Source of the DNA: Vallicoccus soli
Lineage (GTDB): Bacteria; Actinomycetota; Actinomycetes; Motilibacterales; Motilibacteraceae
Assembly: GCF_003594885.1 (NCBI RefSeq)
Contig: NZ_QZEZ01000001.1
Span: 124,001 to 188,000 of the forward strand
DNA: 64,000 bases
Reading direction: 5' to 3'
The notes beneath the pieces were generated by a model, which searched no databases, was not told the DNA's origin, and saw only the letters and a program-made list of their open reading frames with translations. The position numbers were made by a program, and so were the translations under genes. This document shows positions 18,870-27,788 of the stretch, one piece after another (the stretch's first letter is position 1; the number at the start of each line of letters is the position of its first letter).

Positions 18870-19333
18870 GTCGAGCCGCCGCCGGCGAGGAGCGCCTGCG
18901 GCGCGGCCTGCTTGATGCGGGTGTTGAGCCACCGCAGCTGCTGCGTCGTCTCCTGCTCGCACTCCGCGACGAGCTGGAGCAGCTCGCGGTCGCGCACGCC
19001 CTGCGCCGCCTGGCCCAGGACGGTCCAGGTGATGTCCACCAGGCTCGCGAGGAGGTAGAGGTCCTGCAGGTCGCGCAGCAGCCCCACGCCGCCGGAGCGG
19101 GTCTCGGACAGGGCTTGCGCGTGCAGCCGCTCGGGCTCCTCCTCACGCTGCTCGCCGTAGCGCTCGACGGCTGTCCGCAGGCGCTCGACGTGACCGTCGC
19201 ACCACTGGGCGAGGTGGTGGCAGAGGACGTGGACGTCGGGCTCGGCCGCGTGCCCGTCGGCGACCTGCCGGAAGGAGGCGGCGAGCGCCTGCGAGGCGCC
19301 GTGCTGCAGGCCGAGGTACGTCGCGAGGTGCAC
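18866..19333 (-). CDS. Hypothetical all-helical protein, His/Cys rich N-half
   Basis: 155 residues, predicted mostly alpha-helical with heptad-like Leu, and HVLCHHLAQWCDGH near residues 39-52. The pattern of acidic and His residues in long helices recalls ferritin-like or hemerythrin-like four-helix bundles, but I cannot match a family with confidence. It lies between the molybdopterin oxidoreductase and HPP genes with almost no spacing on either side, so it should act in the same process, perhaps as an accessory or metal protein. Confidence 0.7.
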   Translation of the reverse strand: MHLATYLGLQHGASQALAASFRQVADGHAAEPDVHVLCHHLAQWCDGHVERLRTAVERYGEQREEEPERLHAQALSETRSGGVGLLRDLQDLYLLASLVDITWTVLGQAAQGVRDRELLQLVAECEQETTQQLRWLNTRIKQAAPQALLAGGGST

Positions 19334-19334
19334 G

Positions 19335-21803
19335 TCAGCCCCTCCCGGTCCGGACGTCCTCGTCGACCCGGGCGTCCGGCCCGCCGACCGTCCGCGGCAC
19401 GCCGTCGGGCCGCGCCGGGGCGGAGGCCGTCGTCGTCGGGGCGGGCGAGGCGCCGGTGCCGGGCCGGACGCGCGTGATGCTCACGGCACCCACCTTGAAG
19501 AGCGGCTGCTTCGACACCGGGTCCCACTCGGTGAGGGTCATCTCGTTGGCCGCGCGGCCCGGCCCGCCGCCGGGCGATGACCCGTCGCCCGGGAGGTCCC
19601 AGTAGCCGAAGTGGAACGGCACGAAGGCCACGCCGTCGCGCCCCCTGCCGACCCGTGCCGGTGCCTCCACGGACCCGCGGGGCGAGGCGACCCGCACGAC
19701 GTCGCCCTCCTCGACGCCGAGCCGCTGCGCGTCGCCCACGGAGAGCTCGACCCACGCGCCCGGCGCCGCGCGGCGCAGCTGCCGGGACCGCCCGGTCTTG
19801 GTGCGGGTGTGGAAGTGGTAGACCGTCCGGCCCGTGGTCAGGGCGAAGGGGAACTCCTCGGACGGCGACTCCGGCGGCGGGACGTACGGTGCGCCCTTGA
19901 GGAAGGCGCGGCCGTCGGGGCGCTTCGCGCGGTAGGTCTGCTCCCCGATCGCCCCGCCGGTGAGCAGGTCGTGCCCGTACGACTCGCAGACGTCCGGCGC
20001 CGTGGGGAAGACGCCGTCGGCGTAGAGCCGGTCGGTGCCCTCCGGGCGCTCCGCCGGGGCTGGCCACGGGATGCCGCTGCCGCCGCGCAGGCGGTCGTAG
20101 GACAGGCCGGTGTAGTCGCAGGGGCGCCCGCGCGTGCACTCCCTCCAGGCCTCGAACACCTCCTCCGGGGAGGTCCAGGTGACGAGCGGCGCCCCGTCCT
20201 TGTCGCGGAAGCCCATGCGCCGGGCGTAGTCGAGGAAGATGTCGAGGTCGCTGCGCGCCTCGCCGGGCGGCTCGACGGCCTTGTCCGACAGGTGGACGGT
20301 CCGGTTCACGTTGGTGAACGTCCCCTGCTTCTCGCCCCAGAGTGCGGCCGGCAGGACGACGTCGGCGAAGCGGGCCGTCTCGGTGAGGAAGCCGTCCTGC
20401 ACGACCACGAACAGGCCCTCCCGCTGGAGGATCCGCCGGACCCTGGCCAGCTCGGGCAGGCTCACCGCGGGGTTGGTCGCGGAGATCCAGAGGAAGCGGA
20501 TCGACCCCTGCTCGCAGTAGCGCCAGATCTGCATCGCGTGGGTCGGCGGGGACCAGTGCGGGATGACGAGCGGGTCGACGTTCCACAGGTCCGCCAGCTC
20601 CTGGATGTGCTCGGCGTTGTCCCAGTTCCGGAACCCGGGGAGGTCGCCGTCGGCGCCGCACTCCCGGGTGTTCTGCGCCGTGGGCTGGCCGTTCATCTGC
20701 AGGACGCCGCAGCCCGGGCGGCCGAGCAGGCCGCGCAGCAGGTGCAGGTTGTTCACCTGGCAGGCCGCCGCCGTCGCCTGGTTCGACTGGTAGAAGCCCT
20801 GCAGCACGGTCGAGAGCACGCGCCCGCTGGTGCCGAAGACCTCGGCGGCGCGCCGGACGTCGGCGGCGGGGACCCCGCAGACCTCGGCCACGTGCTCCGG
20901 GGTGTACGGCTCGACCTCCCGCGCGAGCTCGTCGAGGCCCAGCGTGTGCGCGGCGACGTACTCCTCGTCGACCCAGCCGCGGTGGAGCACCTCCCGGACG
21001 AGCCCGTTCATGAGGGCCTGGTTCGTGCCCGGGAGGGGGGCGAGGTGCACGCCGCCGGTGGCGACGGCGGCCTCCGCGACCTTGGTGGTGCGGGGGTCGA
21101 CGGCGACGACCACCGGCGGGTCCACCCCCTCGATGCGGTCGAGCACGCGCATCCACAGGACCGTCTGCGTCTCGGCCATGTTGTGCCCGTAGAGGAAGAT
21201 CGCGTCGGTCGCCTCGATGTCGGTGTAGCTGCCCGGCTGGCCGTCCGAGCCGAAGCTCTCCTTCATGGCGGCGGCGGCCGTCGCCGTGCACAGGCGCGTG
21301 TTGCCGTCCATGTGCGGGGTTCCGAGGCCGGCCTTGCCGATGACGCCGAGGGCGTAGTACTCCTCGAGGAACAGCTGCCCGCTGGTGTAGAAGCCGTGGG
21401 TCAGCGCCCCCGCCTCGGTGGCCAGCAGGCGCTGGGACTCCGCGACGACCCGGCCCATCGCCGTGTCCCAGTCGGTCTCGACGAGCTCCCCGGAGCCGTC
21501 GCGCACCAGGGGCCGGGTCAGGCGGTCGCTGCGGTCCCACTGCCAGGAGCCGTACAGCCCCTTGGGCCCGAGCCGGCCCCGGTTGACGACGTCCACCGCC
21601 CGGCCGCGGACGCCGACCATCCGCCCGTCCTTGACGGCGATGTCGCACGCGCAGCCGTTGCTGCAGAGCACGCACGCCGACTGGACCCAGCGGTCCGGCT
21701 CGCCGGACCCGGGGTCGAGGTGGGTGTCGATGCGCACGGGCCACGGCTCGTCCCGGCCGTGCGGGGTGCGCGTGCCCCAGACGTCGGCGATGCGGTCGGT
21801 CAC
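19335..21803 (-). CDS. Molybdopterin oxidoreductase (Nas/Nap/Fdh family)
   Basis: GTG at 21803 follows GAGGAGG; 822 residues. The N-terminal Fe-S motif is CVLCSNGC (Cys44, 47, 51), but the expected fourth ligand in G-R-L-C-x-K-G reads GRLGPKG (Gly79). Cys172 in GNTRLC sits where Mo-coordinating Cys is found in assimilatory and periplasmic nitrate reductases. The C-terminal MopB domain, with TGRTVYHFHTRTKTGRS, is complete. No signal peptide is seen, so it is cytoplasmic. Nitrate reductase-like and formate dehydrogenase-like functions both remain open. It heads an operon-like run with the helical and HPP genes. Confidence 0.9.
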   Translation of the reverse strand: MTDRIADVWGTRTPHGRDEPWPVRIDTHLDPGSGEPDRWVQSACVLCSNGCACDIAVKDGRMVGVRGRAVDVVNRGRLGPKGLYGSWQWDRSDRLTRPLVRDGSGELVETDWDTAMGRVVAESQRLLATEAGALTHGFYTSGQLFLEEYYALGVIGKAGLGTPHMDGNTRLCTATAAAAMKESFGSDGQPGSYTDIEATDAIFLYGHNMAETQTVLWMRVLDRIEGVDPPVVVAVDPRTTKVAEAAVATGGVHLAPLPGTNQALMNGLVREVLHRGWVDEEYVAAHTLGLDELAREVEPYTPEHVAEVCGVPAADVRRAAEVFGTSGRVLSTVLQGFYQSNQATAAACQVNNLHLLRGLLGRPGCGVLQMNGQPTAQNTRECGADGDLPGFRNWDNAEHIQELADLWNVDPLVIPHWSPPTHAMQIWRYCEQGSIRFLWISATNPAVSLPELARVRRILQREGLFVVVQDGFLTETARFADVVLPAALWGEKQGTFTNVNRTVHLSDKAVEPPGEARSDLDIFLDYARRMGFRDKDGAPLVTWTSPEEVFEAWRECTRGRPCDYTGLSYDRLRGGSGIPWPAPAERPEGTDRLYADGVFPTAPDVCESYGHDLLTGGAIGEQTYRAKRPDGRAFLKGAPYVPPPESPSEEFPFALTTGRTVYHFHTRTKTGRSRQLRRAAPGAWVELSVGDAQRLGVEEGDVVRVASPRGSVEAPARVGRGRDGVAFVPFHFGYWDLPGDGSSPGGGPGRAANEMTLTEWDPVSKQPLFKVGAVSITRVRPGTGASPAPTTTASAPARPDGVPRTVGGPDARVDEDVRTGRG

Positions 21804-21959
21804 CGGTCCTCCTCGTACCCCGTCCCGTCGGTCCGGGCGCCGGACCGTCGCGACGACTACCCCGCGGGACCCGCGGCGCACCTGTCGGTCGCCTGACGGT
21901 CCCGACGGTGGTGCACCACCGGCCGTGTCCGGCGGCGGCCGGTGGGGCAGGGTCGGGGC

Positions 21960-23801
21960 ATGGGCTCCCGGATCGAGGACTACGCCGTCGTCGGCGACCT
22001 GCAGACCGCCGCGCTCGTGGGGCGCGACGGCTCCGTCGACTGGCTCTGCCTGCCCTCGTTCGACTCGGGGGCCTGCTTCGCGGCCCTGCTGGGCGACCGG
22101 CAGGCCGGGCGGTGGCGCGTCGCTCCGGCGGGGGCGGGGGACTGCACGAGCCGGCGCTACGTCGGGGAGTCGCTGGTGCTCGAGCAGACCTGGGAGACCC
22201 CGACGGGCACCGTGCGGGTGCTCGACCTCATGCCGCCGCGCGGGGAGGCGCCCGACCTGGTGCGCATCGTCGAGGGGGTGGAGGGCGAGGTCGAGGTCGA
22301 GAGCGACCTCGTGGTCCGGTTCGACTACGGCAGCGTCGTCCCGTGGGTGCGCCACCCCAAGGGCCGCTGGTCGGCCGTGGCGGGACCCGACGCGCTGTGG
22401 CTCGACACGCCGGTGCGGCTCGAGGGGCGCGACGACCGGACGACGTCGTCGCGGTTCCGGGTGCGGGCCGGCGAGCGGGTCCCGTTCGTGCTGACCTGGC
22501 ACGAGTCGTACCGCAAGGCGCCCCACCCGGTCGACCCGGAGCACGCGCTGCAGGAGACGCTGCGCTTCTGGCGGCACTGGCTGCGGGGCTCGACCTACGC
22601 GGGACCGTACGAGGCCGCCGTGCGCCGCAGCCTGGTCGTCCTCAAGGCGCTCACCTACGCCCCGACCGGCGGCGTCGTCGCCGCGGTCACCACGTCGCTC
22701 CCGGAGGCGCTCGGCGGGGTCCGCAACTGGGACTACCGCTTCTGCTGGCTGCGTGACGCCGCGTTCACGCTGCAGGCCCTCGCCGGCGCGGGCTTCGTCG
22801 ACGAGGCCAAGGCCTGGCGGCGCTGGCTGCTGCGGGCCGCCGCGGGCGACCCGGCCGACGTGCAGATCATGTACGGCCTCGACGGCCGCCGCCGGCTGCC
22901 CGAGCACGAGCTGCCGTGGCTGGCCGGGTACGAGGGCTCGTCGCCCGTCCGCGTGGGCAACGCCGCGGTCGACCAGTTCCAGCTCGACGTCTACGGCGAG
23001 GTCCTCGACGGCCTGCACGCCGCCCGCTCGGCCGGCCTGAGCGCCAACGACGACGCGTGGGACCTGCAGGTGGCGATCACCGAGCACCTCGCGACGGTGT
23101 GGCGGCGCCCCGACCGCTCGCTGTGGGAGGTGCGCGGCCCGGAGCGCCACTTCGTGCACTCGAAGGTCATGGCCTGGGTGGGCTTCGACCGGATGGTCAG
23201 GACCGCCGAGGAGGGGGGCCTGGACGCGCCGCTGGACCGGTGGCGGGCCGAGCGCGACGCGGTGCACGCGCAGGTGTGCGAGCAGGGCTGGGACGCGGAG
23301 CGCGGGACCTTCACGCAGTACTACGGCTCCCGCGGGCTCGACGCGGCGCTGCTGCTGCTGCCGCGCCTGGGCTTCCTGCCGCCGGAGGACCCCCGGGTGC
23401 GGTCCACGGTGCGCGCGGTGCAGCGCGAGCTGTGCGAGGACGGCTTCGTGGTGCGCTACCGCCCCGACGCCGACCCCGAGGGCGAGCACGGCAGCGTCGA
23501 CGGCCTCCCCGGTACGGAAGGCGCTTTCCTCGCCTGCAGCTTCTGGCTGGCGGACGCCCTGGCGCTCATCGGCGAGGAGGACGAGGCGGTCGCGCTCTTC
23601 GAGCGCCTCCTGGGACTCTGCAACGACGTCGGGCTGCTCAGCGAGATGTGGGACCCGCACCTCGGCCGCCAGCTGGGGAACACCCCGCAGGCCTTCAGCC
23701 ACGTCGAGCTGGTCAACACCGCGATCGCGCTTGGGGCGCACCGCCCGGAGCGGCTGCGCACCGACGACGGGACCGACGCGCGAGGTTGCGGGCCGGGGTG
23801 A
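21960..23801 (+). CDS. Glycoside hydrolase family 15 (glucoamylase/trehalase-like)
   Basis: 613 residues starting MGSRIEDYAVVGDLQTAALVG, the usual start of actinobacterial GH15 proteins. An N-terminal beta-sandwich (to about residue 220) is followed by the (alpha/alpha)6 barrel with RNWDYRFCWLRDAAFTL near residue 255. A mycobacterial relative with this architecture is a trehalase, so alpha-glucosidic trehalose or oligosaccharide hydrolysis is likely. There is no signal peptide. There is no good Shine-Dalgarno; CAGGGT lies 13 nt upstream, close to the leaderless pattern elsewhere in this window. Confidence 0.9.
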   Translation: MGSRIEDYAVVGDLQTAALVGRDGSVDWLCLPSFDSGACFAALLGDRQAGRWRVAPAGAGDCTSRRYVGESLVLEQTWETPTGTVRVLDLMPPRGEAPDLVRIVEGVEGEVEVESDLVVRFDYGSVVPWVRHPKGRWSAVAGPDALWLDTPVRLEGRDDRTTSSRFRVRAGERVPFVLTWHESYRKAPHPVDPEHALQETLRFWRHWLRGSTYAGPYEAAVRRSLVVLKALTYAPTGGVVAAVTTSLPEALGGVRNWDYRFCWLRDAAFTLQALAGAGFVDEAKAWRRWLLRAAAGDPADVQIMYGLDGRRRLPEHELPWLAGYEGSSPVRVGNAAVDQFQLDVYGEVLDGLHAARSAGLSANDDAWDLQVAITEHLATVWRRPDRSLWEVRGPERHFVHSKVMAWVGFDRMVRTAEEGGLDAPLDRWRAERDAVHAQVCEQGWDAERGTFTQYYGSRGLDAALLLLPRLGFLPPEDPRVRSTVRAVQRELCEDGFVVRYRPDADPEGEHGSVDGLPGTEGAFLACSFWLADALALIGEEDEAVALFERLLGLCNDVGLLSEMWDPHLGRQLGNTPQAFSHVELVNTAIALGAHRPERLRTDDGTDARGCGPG

Positions 23802-23807
23802 CGGGTA
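23785..23807 (+). promoter_or_regulatory. SigB/SigF-type promoter candidate upstream of the alcohol dehydrogenase
   Basis: GTTG (23785-23788) and GGGTA (23803-23807) are separated by 14 nt, matching the GTTT-N14-16-GGGTA form of SigB/SigF-family stress promoters. It overlaps the end of the GH15 gene and lies about 40 nt before the ATG at 23846. Confidence 0.45.
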
Positions 23808-23845
23808 GCCGGTGCCGGAGCGACCGACCAGCAACGGGAGGCACC

Positions 23846-25054
23846 ATGAAGGCCGTCGTGTGGCACGGGCCCGGCGACATCAGGCTCGACGACGTGAGCG
23901 ACCCGACCATCCAGGAGCCGAACGACGCGGTCGTGCGGATCACGACGTCGGCGATCTGCGGCACCGACCTGCACATGGTCCGCGGCACCATGGCCGGGAT
24001 GGAGCCCGGCACGGTCCTCGGGCACGAGGCCGTCGGCGTGGTCGAGGAGACCGGGCCCGGGGTCCGGAACCTGCCGAAGGGCACCCGGGTCGTCATCGGC
24101 TCGACCGTCGGGTGCGGCTACTGCTCGTACTGCCGCTCGGGGACGTACTCGCAGTGCGACAACGCCAACCCCAACGGGCGCAACGCGGGCACCGCGTTCT
24201 TCGGCGGCCCGGGGCCGACCGGGCCGTTCGACGGCATGCAGGCGGAGTACGTGCGCGTGCCGTTCGCCAACGTGGGCGCGGTCCCGGTGCCCGAGGGCGT
24301 CACCGACGAGCAGGCGATCATGGTGTCGGACATCTTCCCCACCGCCTGGTTCGGCGGGCGGCTCGCGGAGGTCGGCCAGGGGGACACCGTGGCGGTGCTC
24401 GGGGCCGGTCCCGTCGGGCAGTTCGCGGTCGTGTCCGCGCTGCTGCAGGGCGCCGGGCGGGTCATCGTCGTCGACGGGGTGCCGAGCCGGCTCGAGGCGG
24501 CGCGGCGGCTCGGTGGCGAGGCCGTGGACTACAACGCCGAGGACCCCGTGCAGGTCCTGCAGGAGATCACCGGCGGCAGCGGCCCGGACCGGGTCATCGA
24601 CGCGGTCGGCGTCGACAGCGAGCGCCCGAAGACCGGCCCCGCCGCCGAGGGCGCCGAGCCCGCCGAGCAGGCGGAGCAGGAGCGCGCCCAGGTCGCGCCG
24701 GACAGCGGGCAGCGGGGCGAGCAGTGGGAGCCGGGCGACGGGCCCTCGCAGGCGGCGCTGTGGGCCGTGCAGGGGATCGCCAAGGCGGGGACGATCGGGG
24801 TCATCGGCGTCTACCCGCAGACCTACGCGACCTACCCGTTCGGCCAGGCGTTCATGAAGAACCTGACGATCCGCACCGGCAACTGCCCGCACCGGCGCTA
24901 CATCCCCGACCTGCTGCGGCTCGTCGCGAGCGGTGTCGTCGACCCGGCCACCGTGATGACGCAGCACGAGGGGGTCACGAACGCGATCGAGGCGTACGAG
25001 ACCTTCGACCGCCGCGAGGAGGGCTGGATCAAGACGGTCCTGAGCACGTCGTGA
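23846..25054 (+). CDS. Zinc-dependent alcohol/formaldehyde dehydrogenase (MDR family)
   Basis: 402 residues, ATG with GGGAG upstream. Catalytic-zinc residues Cys38 and His60-Glu61 are present, as are the structural-zinc cysteines 90, 93, 96 and 104. The Rossmann motif GAGPVGQF lies near residue 190. An insertion of about 45 residues rich in Glu, Ala and Gln (from about residue 257) is characteristic of glutathione-independent formaldehyde dehydrogenase-like proteins. It probably oxidises an aldehyde or alcohol with NAD+. A SigB-like promoter precedes it and a 4-bp GTGA overlap couples it to the next gene. Confidence 0.92.
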   Translation: MKAVVWHGPGDIRLDDVSDPTIQEPNDAVVRITTSAICGTDLHMVRGTMAGMEPGTVLGHEAVGVVEETGPGVRNLPKGTRVVIGSTVGCGYCSYCRSGTYSQCDNANPNGRNAGTAFFGGPGPTGPFDGMQAEYVRVPFANVGAVPVPEGVTDEQAIMVSDIFPTAWFGGRLAEVGQGDTVAVLGAGPVGQFAVVSALLQGAGRVIVVDGVPSRLEAARRLGGEAVDYNAEDPVQVLQEITGGSGPDRVIDAVGVDSERPKTGPAAEGAEPAEQAEQERAQVAPDSGQRGEQWEPGDGPSQAALWAVQGIAKAGTIGVIGVYPQTYATYPFGQAFMKNLTIRTGNCPHRRYIPDLLRLVASGVVDPATVMTQHEGVTNAIEAYETFDRREEGWIKTVLSTS

Positions 25055-25509
25055 GGGCGCTGCTCGTCGGGGCGGCCGCCGGGGCGGCCGGCACGACGGC
25101 GCTCGACGCGGTGACCTACGTCGACATGGCGCTCCGCGGGCGACCCGCCAGCTCGACGCCGGAGCAGTCCGTGGAGAGGCTGGCGGACAGGGCGCACGTG
25201 CGGGTCCCGGGTGAGGGGGAGCAGCAGGACGCCCGGGTCTCGGGGCTGGGTCCGCTGCTCGGCATCGCCAGCGGCGTCGGCGTGGGCGTGCTGTACGGCG
25301 CCGTGCGCGACCTGGGCTGGCGCCCCTCCGTGCTCGTCGGCGGGCTGGCCACGGCGGCTGCCGCGATGGTGGGCACCAACGGACCCATGGCCGTGCTCGG
25401 CGTCTCGGACCCCCGGACGTGGAGCGCCTCGTCCTGGGTGTCTGACGTCGTCCCGCACCTCGCGTACGGCCTCGTCACCGCGGCGACGGCGGCAGCGGCG
25501 GAGCGCTGA
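25051..25509 (+). CDS. Small membrane protein of unknown function
   Basis: 152 residues; GTG overlaps the dehydrogenase stop by 4 bp. Hydrophobic segments occur at about 2-18, 72-90, 95-113 and 130-150, giving three to four membrane helices with a hydrophilic loop at 28-65. The family is uncharacterised as far as I can tell. Coupling to the dehydrogenase suggests shared stress expression. Confidence 0.75.
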   Translation: MRALLVGAAAGAAGTTALDAVTYVDMALRGRPASSTPEQSVERLADRAHVRVPGEGEQQDARVSGLGPLLGIASGVGVGVLYGAVRDLGWRPSVLVGGLATAAAAMVGTNGPMAVLGVSDPRTWSASSWVSDVVPHLAYGLVTAATAAAAER

Positions 25510-25518
25510 GGCGGAGGG

Positions 25519-26457
25519 TCACCGGCGGCGGTCGCGGACGAGGTCCGTGACCGCCGCCGCGTCGTAGCGGGGCCGCCCGCCCGCGACGGACACCGCGAGC
25601 GAGGCGGCGGCCGAGGCCCGCCAGGCCGCGTCCTCCACCGGGTCGCCCCTGAGCAGGGCGACGGCGAGGGCGGCGACGTACGAGTCCCCGCCGCCGGTCT
25701 TGTCGACGACGTCCACGTCGAGCAGGGGGATGCGCAGGCAACCGCGTTCCCACGCCACGACGTTGCCCTCGGGCCCCGCGCCAAGGGCCACGACCCGCGG
25801 GCCGGCGGCGACGAGCTCGCGGGCGGCTTCCTCGACGGCCCCGACGTCGGGCAGCTCGCGCCCCACGAGAAGCTCGGCCTCGTGCGCGTCGGCGCGCAGC
25901 ACGTCCGCCCGGCGCAGCAGCGCCTCGCGCAGGCCGTCGTCCCCCGGCGCGCCGTCGGCCAGCAGGCACGGAGCGCCCGGAGCGGCGGGGCCGAGGGCCT
26001 CGAGGGCGGCGTACGCGGCGTCCGCGGGGGTCTGCAGCTGGAGCAGGACCCACCGCGCGGCGGCGAGCGCACCCGCCGACGCCCTGACGTCCTCGGGTCG
26101 TACGAGCACCTCGTCCGGCGCGTCCTCCAGCAGCCGGCGGGTGCCGTCCTCCTCGACGACGTCGAGCAGCAGCGCGGTGGCGGCTGCGGGGCGCACCACG
26201 ACGCCCGACACGTCCACGCCGTCCCGGCCCGCCGTGCGCAGCGCCCGCGCGCCGGCGTCGTCGTCGCCGACCACGCCGACGAGCGCGGCGGAGGCGCCGA
26301 GCCGGCGGCACGCCACGGCCTGGTTCGCGCCCTTGCCGCCGAGGCCCTCCCACTCCCGTCGGGCCGGCGCCGACCCGTCGGGGCCGGGCAGGCGCGACGC
26401 GCGCACCACCAGGTCGCGGGCGACCTGCCCCACGACGACGACCTCGGCCGCGCTCAC
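25519..26457 (-). CDS. PfkB-family sugar kinase (ribokinase-like)
   Basis: 312 residues with the N-terminal substrate motif GGKGANQAV near residue 40 and the C-terminal catalytic motif DKTGGGDSYVAAL, where the usual TGAGD is TGGGD. The catalytic Asp is present. The family phosphorylates ribose, fructose or nucleosides with ATP; this sequence is closest to ribokinase in layout. GTG at 26457 overlaps the stop of a 59-codon gene by 4 bp. It converges with the membrane protein gene at 25509. Confidence 0.9.
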   Translation of the reverse strand: MSAAEVVVVGQVARDLVVRASRLPGPDGSAPARREWEGLGGKGANQAVACRRLGASAALVGVVGDDDAGARALRTAGRDGVDVSGVVVRPAAATALLLDVVEEDGTRRLLEDAPDEVLVRPEDVRASAGALAAARWVLLQLQTPADAAYAALEALGPAAPGAPCLLADGAPGDDGLREALLRRADVLRADAHEAELLVGRELPDVGAVEEAARELVAAGPRVVALGAGPEGNVVAWERGCLRIPLLDVDVVDKTGGGDSYVAALAVALLRGDPVEDAAWRASAAASLAVSVAGGRPRYDAAAVTDLVRDRRR

Positions 26458-26633
26458 CGCGCCACCGGGTCGCGCTGGCGGAGGGCCCGCCGCGAACGGC
26501 AGCAGGTGGCCGAGCGAGCGGCCGGCAGGACGTCGCCGGCGCTGCGCACGCCGAGGTCCGCGACCGCCCCCGCCGGGCCTGCCACGAGGTCCGGGTCCTC
26601 GCCCCGGGGGACCCGCCGGCCCACGTGCCGCAT
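26454..26633 (-). CDS. Small ORF, 59 residues, coupled to the PfkB kinase
   Basis: ATG at 26633 is preceded by a strong AGGAGG at 8-nt spacing, and the stop overlaps the kinase start as GTGA. The peptide starts MRHVGRRVPRGEDPDLV, is rich in Arg, Ala and Gly, and contains adjacent Cys residues near position 44. I recognise no family. A good ribosome site and exact overlap support translation; a leader peptide that couples kinase translation is one possibility. Confidence 0.55.
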   Translation of the reverse strand: MRHVGRRVPRGEDPDLVAGPAGAVADLGVRSAGDVLPAARSATCCRSRRALRQRDPVAR

Positions 26634-26852
26634 CCGTGCCTCCTGCGTCCTGCGTCCTGCCGCGCCCGGGCAGGCGCAGCGCAGGGTGCCGGGCTACCCG
26701 CCGAGGGGCCGCTCCACGCCGTGGCGCTCGCCGTGCCCCCGGGGAGGGAGCCGGACCGCCTGCCGCCCCGGACCGACGCCGCTGCCTTGCGGTCGCCTGA
26801 CGACCTCAGCCCGGGCCGTGACGCGCCCGGCCCGGCCGGGCACCGGGGCTCC

Positions 26853-27371
26853 ATGACCGGTGGACGACGCACGGCGCTGCGCGCCGCGACGGGGGCGCTC
26901 GCCGCCCTGGCCGTCGCGGGCTGCGGCGCGGGGACCTGGGGGCAGGAGCAGGAGAGCGCCTCGACCACGCCCGACGTGGCCGAGGTCGACGACGACCGGG
27001 GGGTGCTGCTGCGCGGGGCGTACCTGCAGGAGCCGCCGGACGGCGCGCGGGCGTGGGCGGAGGGCAGCGACGTGGCGGTGCAGGGCCGGCTGCTCAACGA
27101 GGCCGCGGCCCGCGACGCCGTGCTGTCCGCCTCCTCGCCGGCGGCGGCGGGCGTCGACCTCGTCGACCCGTCCGGCGCGGTCGTCGGCTCGCTCCCGCTG
27201 CCGCCGGGCGAGCCGGTCGACCTGCGTCCCGGCGGCCCGACGCTGGTGCTCCGCGACGTGCAGCGGGAGCTGCCCGAGGGCGAGCAGGTCCAGCTCACGC
27301 TCGTGCTGCGCGAGGCCGGCGAGCTGCCCGCGACCCTCCAGGTGCTCATCGAGGACCCGGCGGCCGGCTGA
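26853..27371 (+). CDS. Lipoprotein with PCu(A)C-like fold, copper ligands absent
   Basis: 172 residues with a lipobox AVAGCG (Cys24). The body (about 45-168) has the beta-strand order of PCu(A)C/DUF461 copper chaperones: VQGRLLNEAAARDAVLSASS, then VGSLPLPPGEPVDLRPGG and VQLTLVLREAG. The His and Met residues that bind Cu(I) in true PCu(A)C are absent. It ends 66 bp before the complex I-like cluster. It may be a structural or substrate-binding relative that has lost metal binding. Confidence 0.75.
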   Translation: MTGGRRTALRAATGALAALAVAGCGAGTWGQEQESASTTPDVAEVDDDRGVLLRGAYLQEPPDGARAWAEGSDVAVQGRLLNEAAARDAVLSASSPAAAGVDLVDPSGAVVGSLPLPPGEPVDLRPGGPTLVLRDVQRELPEGEQVQLTLVLREAGELPATLQVLIEDPAAG

Positions 27372-27373
27372 GC

Positions 27374-27397
27374 GTTCGCACCGCGCCCAGCGGGGTA
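27374..27397 (+). promoter_or_regulatory. SigB/SigF-type promoter candidate of the complex I-like cluster
   Basis: GTTC (27374-27377) and GGGTA (27393-27397) are 15 nt apart, the spacing of stress sigma promoters. The start of nuoA lies 41 nt downstream with GGGAGCGGAGG between. It suggests that this cluster is expressed under stress or in stationary phase rather than with housekeeping respiration. Confidence 0.5.
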
Positions 27398-27437
27398 GCG
27401 GCGTGCGGGGTCGGCCGGGAGGGAGCGGAGGTGCGCG

Positions 27438-27788
27438 ATGGGCGAGTACGCGGGTGCCCTCGGCCTCCTCCTCGTGGCGCTGGCCGGGGTCGGCGGGCTC
27501 TACCTCGTGCACCGTGCCACCGCGCTGCGCCCGGACGCCGTCGAGGCGCTGCCGTTCCTGTCCGGCTGGGAGCCGGAGCAGCACGCGCTGTCCCGCTTCC
27601 ACGTGCGCTGGTACCCCGCGACGCTCGTCTTCCTGGCCTTCGACGTGGAGATGCTCTTCATGTACCCGTGGGCCGTGGTGGTCGCGGAGGTCGGCGCGTC
27701 CGCCGTCGTCGAGATGTTCCTCTTCCTCGGCGTCCTGTTCGTCCCCGTGGTGTGGGCCTGGCGCGAGGGGGCGCTGCGGTGGGTCTGA
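27438..27788 (+). CDS. nuoA: NuoA-like subunit of complex I-like cluster
   Basis: 116 residues, three membrane helices. The conserved block RFHVRWYPATLVFLAFDVEM with the Asp/Glu pair of helix 2 is intact, followed by FMYPWAVV. The loop motif Y-E-C-G of ordinary NuoA/ND3, whose Cys reports the active/deactive switch, reads FLSG here. ATG at 27438 after GGAGG. The next gene overlaps by 10 bp. In complex I this subunit lies at the quinone-channel junction. Confidence 0.9.
   Translation: MGEYAGALGLLLVALAGVGGLYLVHRATALRPDAVEALPFLSGWEPEQHALSRFHVRWYPATLVFLAFDVEMLFMYPWAVVVAEVGASAVVEMFLFLGVLFVPVVWAWREGALRWV

Noticed and set aside
26853-27371. True PCu(A)C copper chaperone
   Set aside because: The strand pattern fits but the His and Met ligands are missing.
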